Assembly: GCA_958295665.1 (NCBI GenBank)
Contig: OY282560.1
Location: 312,213,236-312,277,235 of the forward strand
Reading direction: 5' to 3'
DNA length: 64,000 bases
From: Tipula vernalis
Taxonomy: Eukaryota; Arthropoda; Insecta; Diptera; Tipulidae
The stretch's first letter is position 1; the number at the start of each line of letters is the position of its first letter. A model generated the notes under the pieces. It saw only the letters and a list, made by a program, of their open reading frames with translations, was not told the DNA's origin and ran no database searches. Positions 22,491 through 34,689 of this stretch are shown here, in pieces. The position numbers and the translations under genes were made by a program.

Positions 22491-23074
22491 CCGACTTATT
22501 CCACAAATAGAACGGAAATGGTCTTGAGTTGTAAAATTAGCATAATTCCTATAAATACTTTTTTTACCCTTTCACTATTTGGCAAATTCGGTTAATCGGT
22601 AATCCTTGCCTAACCGAGATCACGCAATATGTATCGCTAAAACATTAGAAAAACGTGAACGTATCGTCAAATAAGTAAATATTTGTCTCTTTAGGACTGC
22701 TGTGCTAATGCTTGGAACTAAACTAAACACTTCCAAATATTTTAATGGTGTGCTTTCAATGTGGCAGAAATACTTCAGAAATATTCAAACTTAAACGGAT
22801 TTACATCCGTTCTTCACTATGAAGAATTGTTTGTGCTATACATCCCACGTTAGAAGATGCTGGAATTCCTATAATAGCCTTGGGAGCACTTCATCAATTC
22901 TTAAATTTCTAGTTGAATTATCAATGTACTGTAATCAACCGAGTATCACTTTTTCAATATACTGAGAGAATTTCATAAGAAAACAATCATTAGTGGCATT
23001 GGATGTTGGTTGAATCAGTACTGTAAAAAATCATTTTATGGAATCAAATCTACTTGCCAATACTTATAAAATAA
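22491..23074. other. Non-coding, no gene seen
   Basis: No supported feature. Confidence 0.35.
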
Positions 23075-23160
23075 TGATACGTTTTTGCCTGGTTAACCAA
23101 CGTTCGATTCATTGAATTGTGAATTTAAAAAAAAAACAATTCAAATTACATCACAAACTA
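23075..23160 (-). mobile_element. LTR terminal fragment related to the 20 kb solo LTRs
   Basis: The run tacgtttttgcctggttaac followed by attgaattgtgaat matches the 3' end of the solo LTRs at 20 kb in minus orientation. The rest of the LTR is not recognisable, so this is an older, truncated relative. Confidence 0.5.
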
Positions 23161-24089
23161 ATATATTTACAGAACAAAAATTACCTGCCTCAAATTACTA
23201 ATAGCTTAATTCGTGTTAAAAGTATCTAGCTAAAGATTTTATAGATACCTATATTCAACATTTAGGCAAATTATTTGTACACCCGAAAATTCGCAAACAA
23301 TAGCCGCTTTCGATTTGCGCATTTCAAGTACTTTTGGTTGGTGTCTTTACTAAATTATCGACTGGAAACTGTACTAAACGGTTCTATATACAATTCGGAG
23401 AAGCTGCGCTAATTGACGATTGTAAAATTAGGAAATGGGATACAAATTAGAAATATAATAAAGCTTGAACTGATCAAATTGAAAAAATCGCTTAATTTAG
23501 TCAAGACACATTTAAGTCTTTTTGCAAGTATATACATGAAATATTCAAATGGAAAGCTACTAATTGCTGCGTTCCATTTAACGTGGCAAAGTACACACAA
23601 GTACTTCTGACTGCACGCAGCTACTCTTGCTAAATTTTATGAGTAGTTTGCTTTTCGAATTTATGGCGACTTCGTTAGCAAAATATTTAGTACAACTAAT
23701 TCATATTATTTTAATGCAATAATAATGTTTAACAACAAACAATAATGTTTAAAATCAAAATTTTATTGCAATAATAATGTTACGTAATTAATAAATTATT
23801 TAAGAAATCGTGCCTCAGACATTTTTACAAAAGCAAAACACACGCCCTCTTTTAAGCAAAAGTAAATATTTCAACATTTAGCAGAGACACTGTGTAGTAA
23901 ATGTAGTACATATACCCTAACAGAGATGTCACCTTATCGAAATATTATAGACACATTTGTTTTGATTGCATAAAACAAACAAATGTATATTTACGTGTAT
24001 ATGAAGAGATAGCCGAGGTAGTAAGGTGATGGAGTGGAGTTAAGAAGGTCTGGGGTGGTTTTTCGTTTAAATAGTGATAAATTCGAACT
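23161..24089. other. Non-coding stretch with a small simple repeat
   Basis: Three or four copies of caataataatgtt sit at about 23716-23785. Frames on both strands at 23409-23610 are a symmetry artefact of AT-rich sequence. No gene. Confidence 0.4.
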
Positions 24090-24370
24090 TGGCAAAAAAT
24101 CGCATATACATTTTTGTTATTTTACCAGGCGAACAGAATTTAAAAATCAACATAATTGTCAGCAACGTGACATTATTTTGTATCAAAGCGTGCCACTTCA
24201 AGTTATGTGACACTTGAACATATAAAATAAAGTCATATTGCTGAAAATTCTACCTTCTTGTAATTTCTGTTCTCCTGTTAAAATGACAAATTTTTTTGCG
24301 ATTTTTGATGAAAAAAAAAAAAAAAAATTTTAAATTTCTGCTCACCTGGTAAATAAAAATAAACTTTTTT
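24090..24370. repeat. Dispersed motif in three orientations (attttaccaggygarcagaattt)
   Basis: One forward copy (24111-24141) and two inverted copies (about 24264-24290 and 24333-24360) share a ttattttaccaggcgaacag-type core. Flanks also mirror (caaaaaatcgcatata versus tttttttgcgatttt). The arrangement is that of a small foldback transposable element. The rightmost copy mimics a minus-strand splice acceptor/donor but is explained by the repeat. Confidence 0.55.
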
Positions 24371-24412
24371 AAATTAAAAAGGCAATCAATCAATCGATCA
24401 TAACTCTAGCAA

Positions 24413-24597
24413 CCACCCAGATAGAAAATTTGGAGATTATTCTTACAAAAAAAAAATTCCTTCCGGCGCGAGGATCGAACTCTTACCATAAGAGAGCAGA
24501 TTAAAACCATTGAGGTCTCGAGTTCGATCCCAGCACCTGAAGGAATTTTTTTTTGTAATAAAAATCTACTTTCAATCTAATTCTGTTTAGTGGGTGG
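24413..24597. mobile_element. Palindromic tRNA-like SINE/MITE
   Basis: Both ends are ccaccca/tgggtgg. The arms run inward through a gatt/aatc-rich region and A/T runs to ccttccggcgcgaggatcga on the left and tcgatcccagcacctgaagg on the right. Each arm therefore carries a box-B-like gagttcgatcc facing outward. The centre on the minus strand (ctcaatggttttaatctgct then ctcttatggtaagag) resembles the A-box/D-arm and an anticodon-type stem-loop. It is not a functional tRNA gene: no complete acceptor stem can be drawn. It is best seen as an inverted tRNA-derived element. Confidence 0.55.
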
Positions 24598-25179
24598 AAA
24601 TTCGTGATGCCGGTACGAGGAATAGTAGTTTAATTAGGTATTTTAGAGGCATACACCAAGTCAAAATATCTGACAATACCTTTAGCATCACGGCAGCCTC
24701 AAAGTTCGGACAAATGCTTTTTATGTAGTCAGGACAGCTTAGGGACATCGATAACTGATTTTAATGTTATCTATTCTTCATAAGCACTCTGTCAGCCCCA
24801 TAAGACTTAGTTGGAAAAAATTATGGATCGTAGTATTGTACCAAACATATTGATGATAAGTGCCTAAAAGGTAGTTAGGACAGCTTAAGAACCCATAGGT
24901 GGCCTATTGTAATTTTACACGTTCCTAAATGAAATTTCTTCATTGAACACTCTGTCATCAAAATTAAATTTATCTTATCTAAATTTATTCTATTTATTTT
25001 ATCACTTCAGTTTCACATAAAAAGAGTTAATCCTTAGTCAAATGATTTTAATAAACTTGATGGCTGCACGTCATCTATGTGATGTTTATAGATTTAGTGA
25101 CCATATGCTTTGTAGTAAGCTTTTAATTCAAGTTGACTATCAGAATGCTGTTGTTATGAACACTTTATAAATTACTTAC
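24598..25179. other. Non-coding with short internal repeats
   Basis: A block tagtcaggacagcttagg (about 24727) recurs as tagttaggacagcttaag (about 24872) with similar flanks, about 145 bases apart. No gene. Confidence 0.4.
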
Positions 25180-25469
25180 AAGGGAACCTTTTGAACAGTC
25201 AAATTCAAAAAATTATAAAAACTATTCTATGTTGTAGTGCTCTGTGAGAGATTCACGAAACCATTTTTTTTTTATCGGCAACCGAGCCCTGTTTAGAGGC
25301 CCTGTTGATGAAATTAATTTTTTTCGGAAATTAAGGGGTTGTTTTAACCCCTATACAGAGTTTGGTTGCCGATAAAAAAAATAGTTTTATTAGTGTCCCA
25401 CAGTGTACTGTAACTTAGAATAGTTTTTATAATTTTTTTGAATTTGACATTTCAAAGGGAACCTTTTGA
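25180..25469. mobile_element. Foldback MITE flanked by 15-bp direct repeats
   Basis: The element (25195-25454) has arms of about 110 bases: caaattcaaaaaattataaaaact...atcggcaacc on the left, ggttgccgat...agtttttataatttttttgaatttg on the right. Both arms lead to a short centre near 25310-25350. An exact 15-base direct repeat, aagggaaccttttga, lies outside each arm (25180-25194 and 25455-25469). It has the look of a target duplication, although 15 bases is long for a cut-and-paste element. Confidence 0.65.
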
Positions 25470-27949
25470 CCAGAGTTTCAATATAATGTAGGGGTGATTT
25501 CTATAGTTTGATTGGTTAAGATTTCTGTAGTCAGATTACTTTGGTTAGTCGTCTTAATGTTGTACATGTATAATTTTTCTACGGATACAGCATACTACAC
25601 ACTGCGATTTAGCAAAATGTGTTTGTTAAGTCGAAGCTAAGGATCAATCTCAATTTTAGCCATAATCACGTTTTACTGTCTCGAAAGTTTGGTGAGTTGA
25701 GCGTATACACAGCTCGAGTAATAACGACTCCTAAGCCCAACAATTTCTCGCATATTGGCATCCAAACAATTTACTTTATTGCTGTTTTGGAGAAAATCCA
25801 TTTGTGTGTGCACTTTTATCACTTATTTAATAATAAATTTTTAGGTGTAAGAAACCTAGGTAGTGTAAAAAATAATTTTTATGCAATTGTATCGAAAAGT
25901 TATATTTTTTGTTGAGGTAGTATTCCGGAAAGCTACCTTTTCCGGATAGTATTAATATTCACTGCGGTTGCTTGATAAAAAAAAAGTTCGTTGAAAAAGA
26001 TGTTTGTCGTCCTACTTCTTAAAAATTTTCATCCTCCTTTTTAGAACACGATAGACTAAACTAGATTTGCTTTTTATTTGTCCTACTTCTTTAGTTCCAA
26101 ACGACGATTCGAAACTTTCGCTTAGGTTAACCAAACCGCTTAAAAACTGCCTTCAAAGAAGAAAGATTCCGATAAGAAGTTTCAACATATCCAATAACTA
26201 TGGTTAGTAAATTTAGAAACTCGCACAAAATTTGACAATGAGCCTTTAAAACAGAAATTCGTTTATAGCTCGTAAAATCTTAAAGCATCAACCCATTTAT
26301 AGCACATTTCATCAGAATCGGCCCCAAATAATTTTTTATCAACTCAACACCATTTTGGTTTTGGTTCAAACGTAGCTCATATATGAGTGTGAATAAGCTT
26401 GCATCACAACTATGATGATGTCATACTTCAAAATTATAGATGTTATAGTTTTTATATCTAGCGAAACTGTTTACTAACGTACAGGCGTTATATTGTAATT
26501 TTACTTCAAGAGATCTAACCAACGAAATAAAGTTGTTAGTCAGTAATTTAACTCTGCAATTAGGGTAATTAGAAATGTTGTTCTTGCAAATGGAATTTTC
26601 GTTAAATGATTAGTAGATCCACCTAGAGTGTATAATGTACACCTGCATTACCAATCACTAAATCAAAAATGATGTCATCGGTTGAGTTATGATATTATAC
26701 TGATACAAAGTCATACACGCATGACTTACCATAGCAACTTTGAACAATTACAATAGCATACACCCAAGGTAATGATTTATGCATTTACGGTATCCGGCTA
26801 AGAAATCCCATTTATAATCCAAGTGTATCTTCACACAAATCACACTTTACTAATCCACTGTAAAGAACCATATATCACAATGTATTATGTCGTGCAGAAG
26901 AATTCTTGATCCCTTCACTTTATATACCGGTCGGTGTAAAAAAAAATTAATTTGCAATGATAATTTCTTTTTATAGTTTTTGGACATTAAAAAATCACCT
27001 GCATGAAAAATCGTCCATCCACCCCTTCTATATCGGTGAATCGTATTCCAACCAGCATTATAATGTACCTGTCTTAAAAATTTAGTCATAAATAAAATAA
27101 AGGTGTGTTATTCAGAGAGGTTAAAGTGTTTTCCGGATATCCGAATTACTTTTATTGTTTTGCCACAGACAGACAACAACCAAATAACTTAACAAGCCGA
27201 AGTAAATCAAACAATTACAAGAACAAATTTTCTCTTGTTGTTTGATTTTTATTTTGTTTTTGTTATTTCACGGTTCAAAGACATTTTTTTTTTATACGTT
27301 TTATGTAAATTCTTTTTTTTTTTACTTACTAAATTTATGTTTTAGTTAGTTAAAATAATAATAAATGTGGGATATACGGTTTTTGTTTGTGGAATCGAAA
27401 GTTATATGGATGCCATTTGAATATGTATATTGTTGACAATGAATTGATGTGAGAAATTTTGATGAGATTCTCTCGATTTGCAGTCACGGAAGTGTGTTAA
27501 TGCATATTTATATGTTTCTTTTTTTTATACATAGGTATCGTTTATAAATTATCGCCAATGATAAATTAATAAAAAATATTGTTAATTGACCTAATTGGTA
27601 GTCATGCGGAACAGATAGTAATTGCCGATGTAAAATAATTAATTAGTCATTTACTGCACAGATTAGATTTGTGCAAAGAAGACTACATTTTGGAGGTAAT
27701 GCATAGATTCGGGGGTAATGATTTATAATTTACCATATAATCAACATTTCTTTACAGATCAATGGGTTGTGCAGTCCAACAAGGGGGGAACATTTCTATT
27801 AAGTGGTATCACGTTTGTTCATTTTGCCGAACGTTTAAAGTCGAAACGATGAAATAATTAATGGGAAACAATGTTTTCTATTCGAATATAGATGGCTCTG
27901 TTGTAATACCTACCCTCGTGCCAAGTAGCTTTACCTGCATGTATGATGT
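25470..27949. other. Long non-coding stretch
   Basis: No supported gene in about 2.5 kb. A 98-codon plus frame (25619-25915) and a 79-codon minus frame (26850-27089, containing YRRGGWTIFHAGDF) match nothing I know and lack splice or start support. T-runs occur near 27280-27330. It could contain host intron regulatory DNA, but nothing specific shows. Confidence 0.4.
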
Positions 27950-28370
27950 TGTCTTTTGTTATATTTGATTTTTCTATCCAAATATACCCCAATTTACTAG
28001 TCGACCACCTTGATGAACATTTAGCTTTACCATTATCTTATCAAGCTGCCTTTCTGGCTAATCGTTCTACCAAATGAAGACTATATCAAATGCAGTTGCT
28101 GAATGCCCTTAATAGTTCATACTACAACAAGCTCAACCGTATTATGAAGACATGCTTCTGGATGCACATTGCCATCAAATGGTTTAATATTTCCACGGTG
28201 ATCATTATCATCACCCACAACCTCATCACCATTGAGCCAGTTCTTAAGGAATTATTTGAAACTCTGTTGTGACGGCTTAGAGGTTCACCGCCAAAAATGT
28301 ACCACTCTCATCAGAGATCCACATTTTGACTTCCGTCCCATCCTCTAGTGTAATCCTAGTTGGTATTTTT
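27950..28370 (-). other. Possible decayed coding fragment, unidentified
   Basis: On the minus strand two consecutive stretches have protein-like composition: IPTRITLEDGTEVKMWISDE (continuing to a stop near 28270) and, in another frame, NWLNGDEVVGDDNDHRGNIK with PFDGNVHPEACLHN (about 28090-28240). I recognise no family. Stops and a frame change suggest a relic, perhaps of a transposon. Confidence 0.25.
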
Positions 28371-28999
28371 TAAATAACTTTTACCCACGTCAATTTAATG
28401 CGATACTTGGGCACTTATCTGAGTTTTTAGGTTTAAGTCGGCCTTGTACCATCCCTAATCGGTGTCGTGAGGTAATCGGAATCGCTCGGCAGATGATATT
28501 TTTTATTGAAAAACATACAAACAAAGCATTTCAAGACAATCGTTACCATGTACAATACAACAATTGTACACAGGTACACCGCTGGACCAAAGAAAGCAGG
28601 ATGTTCATGTTTACAATATTATAATTGGACCAGCAATAAATGGGAAAATCTTGTACATCATCGAAGTGAACTGAAGAAAGCAGCTAAAGAACTTTATACT
28701 CTTCACGAATTCGATTCCAGTGGCCAATTCGAAACCCAAGACGGAGAAGAAGTCTTTCTTTCCAGAAACTGCAAGCATCCAGCGGACATTTAGCTTAGAA
28801 ATTGTGTTGTCTTGTGCCAACTATTTTATCATATGTAAAACATACTAACTATTGACTACTTAGGTGTCTGAAACCGGGTCCATTCTTTAATACTAATACT
28901 CGGTTTTGTTATATGTAAAAAACAGTGTACGATGGGATCCGACCTTGCAATGCAAATTGGGAAGAAAGCGGGGAAATAACCTAATATAACATGGATTTA
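28371..28999. other. Unassigned stretch with an orphan plus-strand ORF
   Basis: A 95-codon plus frame at 28506-28793 ends in a polar segment (ELKKAAKELYTLHEFDSSGQ) and is more protein-like than most chance frames here. I find no domain, splice context or start evidence. Treat as unproven. Confidence 0.3.
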
Positions 29000-29430
29000 T
29001 AACGCCGTCATAGATTTCATCATACCATTACACCATAACCCATCAGACTATCATACCATCATACCACCATACCATAATACAGTCATACCGTCACACCACC
29101 ATACCATTATACAATATTAAAATCATACCAGCATACCGTCAAACAATCACACTATTGTACCGTGTTACCATCATACCTTCATACCATCAAAAAGTCTTAC
29201 CACTATACCTTCATACCATCATACTATATTATACCATCAGATCCATCACACAATCATTCCATCATACCATCGTACAATTATACCAATATACCGTCTCATC
29301 AAATCATTAAACTCAAACCACACCAATCAAAAACCGCACCATCATTCCATCATACCACTACTCAATCATACCATCAAACTATTACACCATCGTAACATCA
29401 TATAAACATAGCATCATAACATCACACCAT
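29000..29430 (+). repeat. Degenerate (catcatac)n simple repeat
   Basis: About 430 bases of imperfect copies of catcataccatcataccac. G is nearly absent on this strand. The 77-codon frame within it is a product of the repeat. Confidence 0.8.
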
Positions 29431-30429
29431 CACCGTTAAGAAAATAATGATACACGTGTCGATTTATTTTTGATTTTGCACTAAATATCCAAAAATCAGC
29501 TCAATCAGTAAAGTTCCAGCAATTCCTCTATGGTAACTTTGGACCTGATTATCACCCCACAAGAAGGCGGTAGAGACGTAAGATATTGACAGTGACGGTC
29601 TTAAGGTCTGAAACAATAAATGTGTGCAGTTTGGTTCAAATCGGTCAACGCTAGATAGATGCTCCAGAAAAATCTTAACAGTGATTGAAAAAACCAAAAT
29701 AGAGATGAAATATAGGAGGACCGGAATATTAATCGAGCTAAAGGTTAAAGGTACACATTCATGATTTTCGAACGGGCGAGGTGGTTTTGCTGAACATCTA
29801 AGCTCATAAAATTAAGTAATGATCTTTAGTGTTACTTAGTTCTAAAGAGCATTAGATTTTGTTTTTACAAACCAAGAATGCCAATCAATTCATATAAATC
29901 TATTCTAGAAAGTGGGTTTCATTAATTCAGTGATATTTTTGAAGACCTACTCTGAAGCAGCACATTCAACTGTAATTTAAAATAATAGAGCTTGACTGGC
30001 GAGAGAGATTTATGAAAAAAGAAAGCAGTTTAACAGCAAACAGTCGTGATTAAGGCCATTGGAGATGTTTGGAACGATTTTGTCCTAATTTTTTCCACCA
30101 TTTATGGTTCCTTGTTAATTAGTGAATTTAAAATTGTTTTATAAATGAAAGATGGCAAAAGTGAAATAATTTTTTTTTTTCAATTTTTCCATTATAGTTA
30201 CAAAACAATTAAAATAGTTTACGGTTCTTCTTTAATCTCTTTTTTAAATTGCTTTCGTTAATAGGTACTGTCTCAATCTACAAAACAGAGTGCCTCACCC
30301 CAATCAAGTGTAAATCAGTAGATTGTAGGTTTCAGAATGCTTCAATGAATCAATTTCGATTCACTCCAAAAATAGCTCTGAGAGCAACGGCGAAAACTCT
30401 CGGTTGATTTAATAGTAATGGAATAAGTG
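29431..30429. other. Non-coding, no gene seen
   Basis: A minus frame at 29464-29697 has no recognisable content. The run ttggttcaaatcggt here recurs inverted near 63570 (accgatttgaaccaa), a hint of a shared dispersed repeat. Confidence 0.4.
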
Positions 30430-33400
30430 AATTACTCACTGCTTATGCCAGAGCGTGTAAGGATAGTTATTACTCATGAGGATATATTTGCAACCCGAGC
30501 GACAGCGTGTGTCTTAATTATCTGAATGAGTAATAATCATTACACACGAGTTCAATTCGATACTTTTCCTACTCCTGCAATTATTTTTTATGTTTTTTTA
30601 GTAATTTTTTTTTAAATTGCCATGTGTGTAAATTGTGCCAAAATTACAAAATATACACTGCTTTCTATAAAAACAATCCGCTCCAGTTCCAATTTCCACC
30701 CAACAAATTTTCACTGGTGGATTACAGCTAAATGAAATCTTTTAAAATCCACTCAAACAAAATGATAAAAAATAAATAAAAAAAAGCAAATCAATAATTA
30801 TTTGGAAAACCCATTTCACACATGCACATGCTCGGAAATCTCTGAGATTTCCACAATTTCGGCGTACCCGTACGAGCCAAACTATAATATTTCAAAACTT
30901 AGAATATCATTGAATGAATTTTCCGAAATTGTACAAATCTCGGGGATTTCCGAAAGTATGGATGTAAGAGGTAGATTTTCTAATCTAAATACTTATTCAA
31001 AATCGCTTCGAACATGTCGACACGACCCGTACGAGCCAAACTGCAATATTTCAAACTTACACCGTGTTTACTGTTACTCATAGAATTTCCCGAAATCGTT
31101 GGAGACTAGTTTTACTTAACTAAATACCGCCGATGGCAAACAACAATATTTCAAAAGACCGTTTTCGCTATCACGCAATGAATCACAGCGATTTCCAATC
31201 ATGTGCATGAGTGTTGTGGTTTCAGACAAAACCGCTTTCGATGGGACTCGTACAAACTAAGAAACAATATTTAATATTAAATTGGACTCAAATTTTTCCT
31301 AATAATTTTATACTCATTTTTATTTTATTTTTGGCATTTTGTTTCAGTCGAAATTGAAAAAAATTTATTTTTTTAGTCCACCAGTGAAAATTTGTTCAGT
31401 GAAAATAGGAATTCTTTAAGGATATAGTGAATATTTTGTTATTTAGTACAAACTTCCTACTTTAGTAGGCTCAACGGGTTGCCTGATCATGGCGAAAAGA
31501 TCACGTTTTCGTTGAGACCAATACCATGATGAATTCGATATGCATCGTATAAAAGCAAAATTACTTTCGATACAGTTATAAATATATTCATCTAACTCAA
31601 TTTGTTGTCTAGTGATATTTGCATCCAACAAATGTTTGAAGGCGATGATTAGACTATCATGAACTCTCAGCCTCATAATTTTCACGGCCATATAAAGTAG
31701 ATAATAAGGAGTTACTACTCGCCGATCGCTCCTCCCCAGTTCACTTATAGCCATCATGAGTGATGTCACTCGTAAATTTCCTTTGAATGTTCGAAATTCT
31801 CCAAGATATATTCGTTCTGTGAATTAAGGCTATCCTCGATAGGTATGTCCTCACTCAGCATTGTCATTAAAGAAAGATTCATCGATGGTGATTTTATACA
31901 TTTGGTAGAGTGGAGTTGTTGTTATATATGTTAACAAAGTTTAATATTTCTCCTGTTGACTAAACCTATCAAATAACCCGATTTATGAGTAAGATTCATC
32001 TTTATGTGAACAGTGATGCAGTGATCATCTTGAATATTCGGTGACAATTGCCTTACCATTGTATTCTCGTCCACTGGAATATTAAAAATTTGCCCCGAAA
32101 TGTCATATTGCCCATGCAAATGTCGTAATCCCCGAGTTTGCATAAATGGAATCCGCGGAGAAATGAGTCGTTCAAAGATCAAATCCAACTTAAGTATATA
32201 CGCTGGTATTTGTGGGTATACAAAACCATTAAACTACGATAATGTGGGGTAGTATTTTTACTAAGGGATACCCTACAAGAACTACACGCCATTTTATTAT
32301 TTACATCGATTTCTGGAAAACGTTCTGTGGACAGTCTGTTCTTGCAGTGGCCATAGAATTTTCAAATCTTTTTTCCAACCACAGCCAATCACAAATGAAG
32401 CATATAAAACCAAATTGATTATTTATAAATTGTTTTTGAAATATTTCATGAGCATTCTTATTTGAATTAAAGTCTTTATATAGTAAACTGGGATTTAATT
32501 CCAAATGACTTTCATTGGCACTACTTCTATATGAACCGTAGTCGAGAGATTAGAAAACGTTGATTTAAGACAAAATTTTTAATAAGAATTTCTTTCAATA
32601 TTGACCGCACCATCATTTTTATTCATTCCGCGGTATTATACGAGAAAGAACGAGAAATAGACAGGATAAGCAAATTATTTACAAACATACTTGTTTCGTA
32701 TTTATGTATGAATGTATATTATATTGCAACCAACCTCAATATAAATCTAGGAGTCACTGATTTGATTGTTCGGAAGAAATTTGTTGTTGTACTGCTATGT
32801 AAAATGTGTGTTGATTTATTTTCGTCACACGATTTGTTTTCCGAATGTAAAAGTTTTTGTTACAATGTCACGAACGTTACAGAATTTCGTTTCAATATTC
32901 TTTTGTTTTTTTCGAAACATACCCTACCTAAAACAGTTTCACTTCAAAAATTAATAAAACCGAAGCCTACTAAGATAATAGCAAAAATAAAAGAAGTTTT
33001 TTCAACTCCTATGTAGTAATAAGTTTAAAATATGATTTTGTTCGTGGAGAAAACAAATCAAAGCTCACCATGAATTTATTATACTCAGATTTTGAATTTT
33101 ACTCTGGAATTATTTTTTTCCCAAAATTTGAAAACATACCAAACGCCACAGTATGCTTTGGAAAAAATAATACCAAAATACACTAAAAAAATCACAATAA
33201 TCAAATTGTTATTCCCAATTCACCGGGAAAACCAGAATAGTGCCACAGGTGTGATAAATTTTAGTATGCGATAAATACGTAAATAAAAAACATAAAAATA
33301 AAAAAATGGAGTAATACTACTAACTCGCATTTAAGGGTAAATACTCATTCGGATAATTACGACACTCGTTTTCGCTCGTATCGCACACTTTATCCTCATG

Positions 33401-33440
33401 AGTAATAACTATCATTACACGCTCGTTGATTATTGTATTG
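30430..33440 (-). mobile_element. Helentron-like element with inverted flanks
   Basis: The flanks at about 30430-30600 and 33270-33440 are inverted copies: atagttattactcatgagga ... gcgacagcgtgtgtcttaat on the left, and the reverse complement of attacgacactcg...cctcatgagtaataactat on the right. Inside, next to the left flank, acccgtacgagccaaact recurs at about 30868 and 31026 in a diverged tandem array (30830-31270). The middle (31443-32504) encodes, on the minus strand, a Helitron-type N-terminal region. Inverted subterminal repeats plus internal tandem repeats are characteristic of Helentrons. Element ends are approximate. Confidence 0.5.
31443..32504 (-). pseudogene. Helentron/Helitron N-terminal fragment (DUF6570-type)
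   Basis: The minus strand reads, with stops and frame changes between blocks, EIFQKQFINNQFGFICFICD (about 32390-32450). Then ISPRIPFMQTRGLRHLHGQY with FNIPVDENTMVRQL and DDHCITVHIKM (31931-32188). Then SELGRSDRRVVTPYYLLYMA, VKIMRLRVHDSLIIAFKHL and NSSWYWSQRKRDLFAMIRQ (31443-31769). This is the order found upstream of the Rep domain in a large insect Helitron-like family: the Cys pair/DUF6570 region, then the Helitron-like N domain. The Rep HUH motif and helicase are absent, so the copy is truncated and inactive. Confidence 0.75.
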
Positions 33441-34689
33441 AAGTACTGTCATCCAGTGAGTAATGACGATCGTGATTGTTTTGTCTTCTCCACGAACAAA
33501 AAGCATCATTATTAAACAGAACCAAAGTTGTATTCAACTCGTATGTAATGTTTATTACCAACTTTATCCTCGTGAGTAATATATATTATTATGTGCTCGT
33601 TAAATAACATAATATTTTTAAATTCTAGCAAATAATTGTAAATATTCATTATGGCAGATAAAATTAACAATTTAATAAAAAAAAGAAGTAATCCAATTTT
33701 AATAATCGATTGACCCGGGATTCCAATTTTTCATGCGGGGCACCAAATTCAATATTCAATATATAATTTTGTAGAACAAGCTTTTTTAAGCATTTATCAG
33801 TTTAGTGAAGAATTTAACATCATACATGAGACAGACGTGATTTGACATTAAAGAGTTTTAAATGTTTTTGTAAATTAAATTGATTTTTGACAAGCGGTAA
33901 GTTATTTTAAATATTTTAATAAAATACACCAATTGCTTAAATTTGTTGGTGATTCAATTAAGGTTGAAAAGCAGCTCTATCTTACGAATAAGAAAGCAAA
34001 TCAGAACGCTCTACTCCGTAACCACTTATAAATCGTTAGATTTGTATGAAGTTTTATCCACGGATGGTAAGATATGTATTATGTTATAGTCAGAAAAATC
34101 TCTTACCCGGCCATTGTTATTTTGTGTTGGTGAAACAGTTCTCCCCCGCCCCCGCCTCCCCATTCCGGTCTAGCTGAGTTAAACAAAAATCGGGCTTATA
34201 AAAGAAAGAAATTGGTGAAAAGTTTTTTTAACGGATGTCTTATTTCAGGTAGGTTAAGAATTCGATGTGGCTAAATAACTTACTTATTTTAAAAAATCGA
34301 ATAAAATCGATAAGAAAAATCAAATATTTTTTTAATTACAACTTAGACATTACACTCCGGATCATTATTAATGCACATCGCCGCAAAACCTCGAGCTATC
34401 AAGACAGTTCATTGTCGCCATGCAGAAAAAAACTTGGATTGGACCCAATCCCTCTATCACTGATTGGACTTATAACTTACAGATGGGGCTAACAAAATGC
34501 AATCCATTTTCAAAAATAATAAATACATACGGAGAAAACATTATTCCAATTAAGGGGTACTTTGGATGTTACAGTGTCATTTTTTTCGACTAACTGTTAG
34601 GGGACTAGATTGGTTCAAAGAAATGTATTTAAAATTGATGTGCAATCTCATAATAAATTAAAGAACAGGATACGAGTTTGCAAAATAGT
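33441..34689. other. Non-coding, no gene seen
   Basis: A run near 33470-33505 (tcttctccacgaacaaaaagc) is inverted relative to 33036-33060, so the palindromic zone of the preceding element extends to about 33510. A C-rich patch is at 34141-34165. At 34240 cttatttcag|gtaggt resembles a plus-strand splice site without support. Confidence 0.4.

Noticed and set aside
24340..24362. Minus-strand taccag|gtgagc as a second ratchet point
   Set aside because: The same core occurs three times in two orientations within 250 bases, so a repeat explains it; kept only as a low-interest finding.
24464..24530. Functional tRNA gene
   Set aside because: Box-B-like sequences are present but no complete acceptor stem or cloverleaf can be drawn.
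25619..25915. Plus-strand 98-codon gene
   Set aside because: No homology, start context or splice sites; AT-rich frames of this size are expected in 64 kb.
26850..27089. Minus-strand 79-codon coding exon
   Set aside because: Possible acceptor and donor are weak, and no homology is recognised.
28506..28793. Host protein-coding gene (95 codons)
   Set aside because: Protein-like but no recognised family, splice context or start evidence.
29162..29395. Plus-strand 77-codon ORF rich in Ser, His, Ile, Pro
   Set aside because: Translation of the catcatac simple repeat.
34235..34255. Plus-strand tttcag|gtaggt as a recursive site
   Set aside because: Donor is weak, no supporting exon, and it is on the wrong strand for the host gene.
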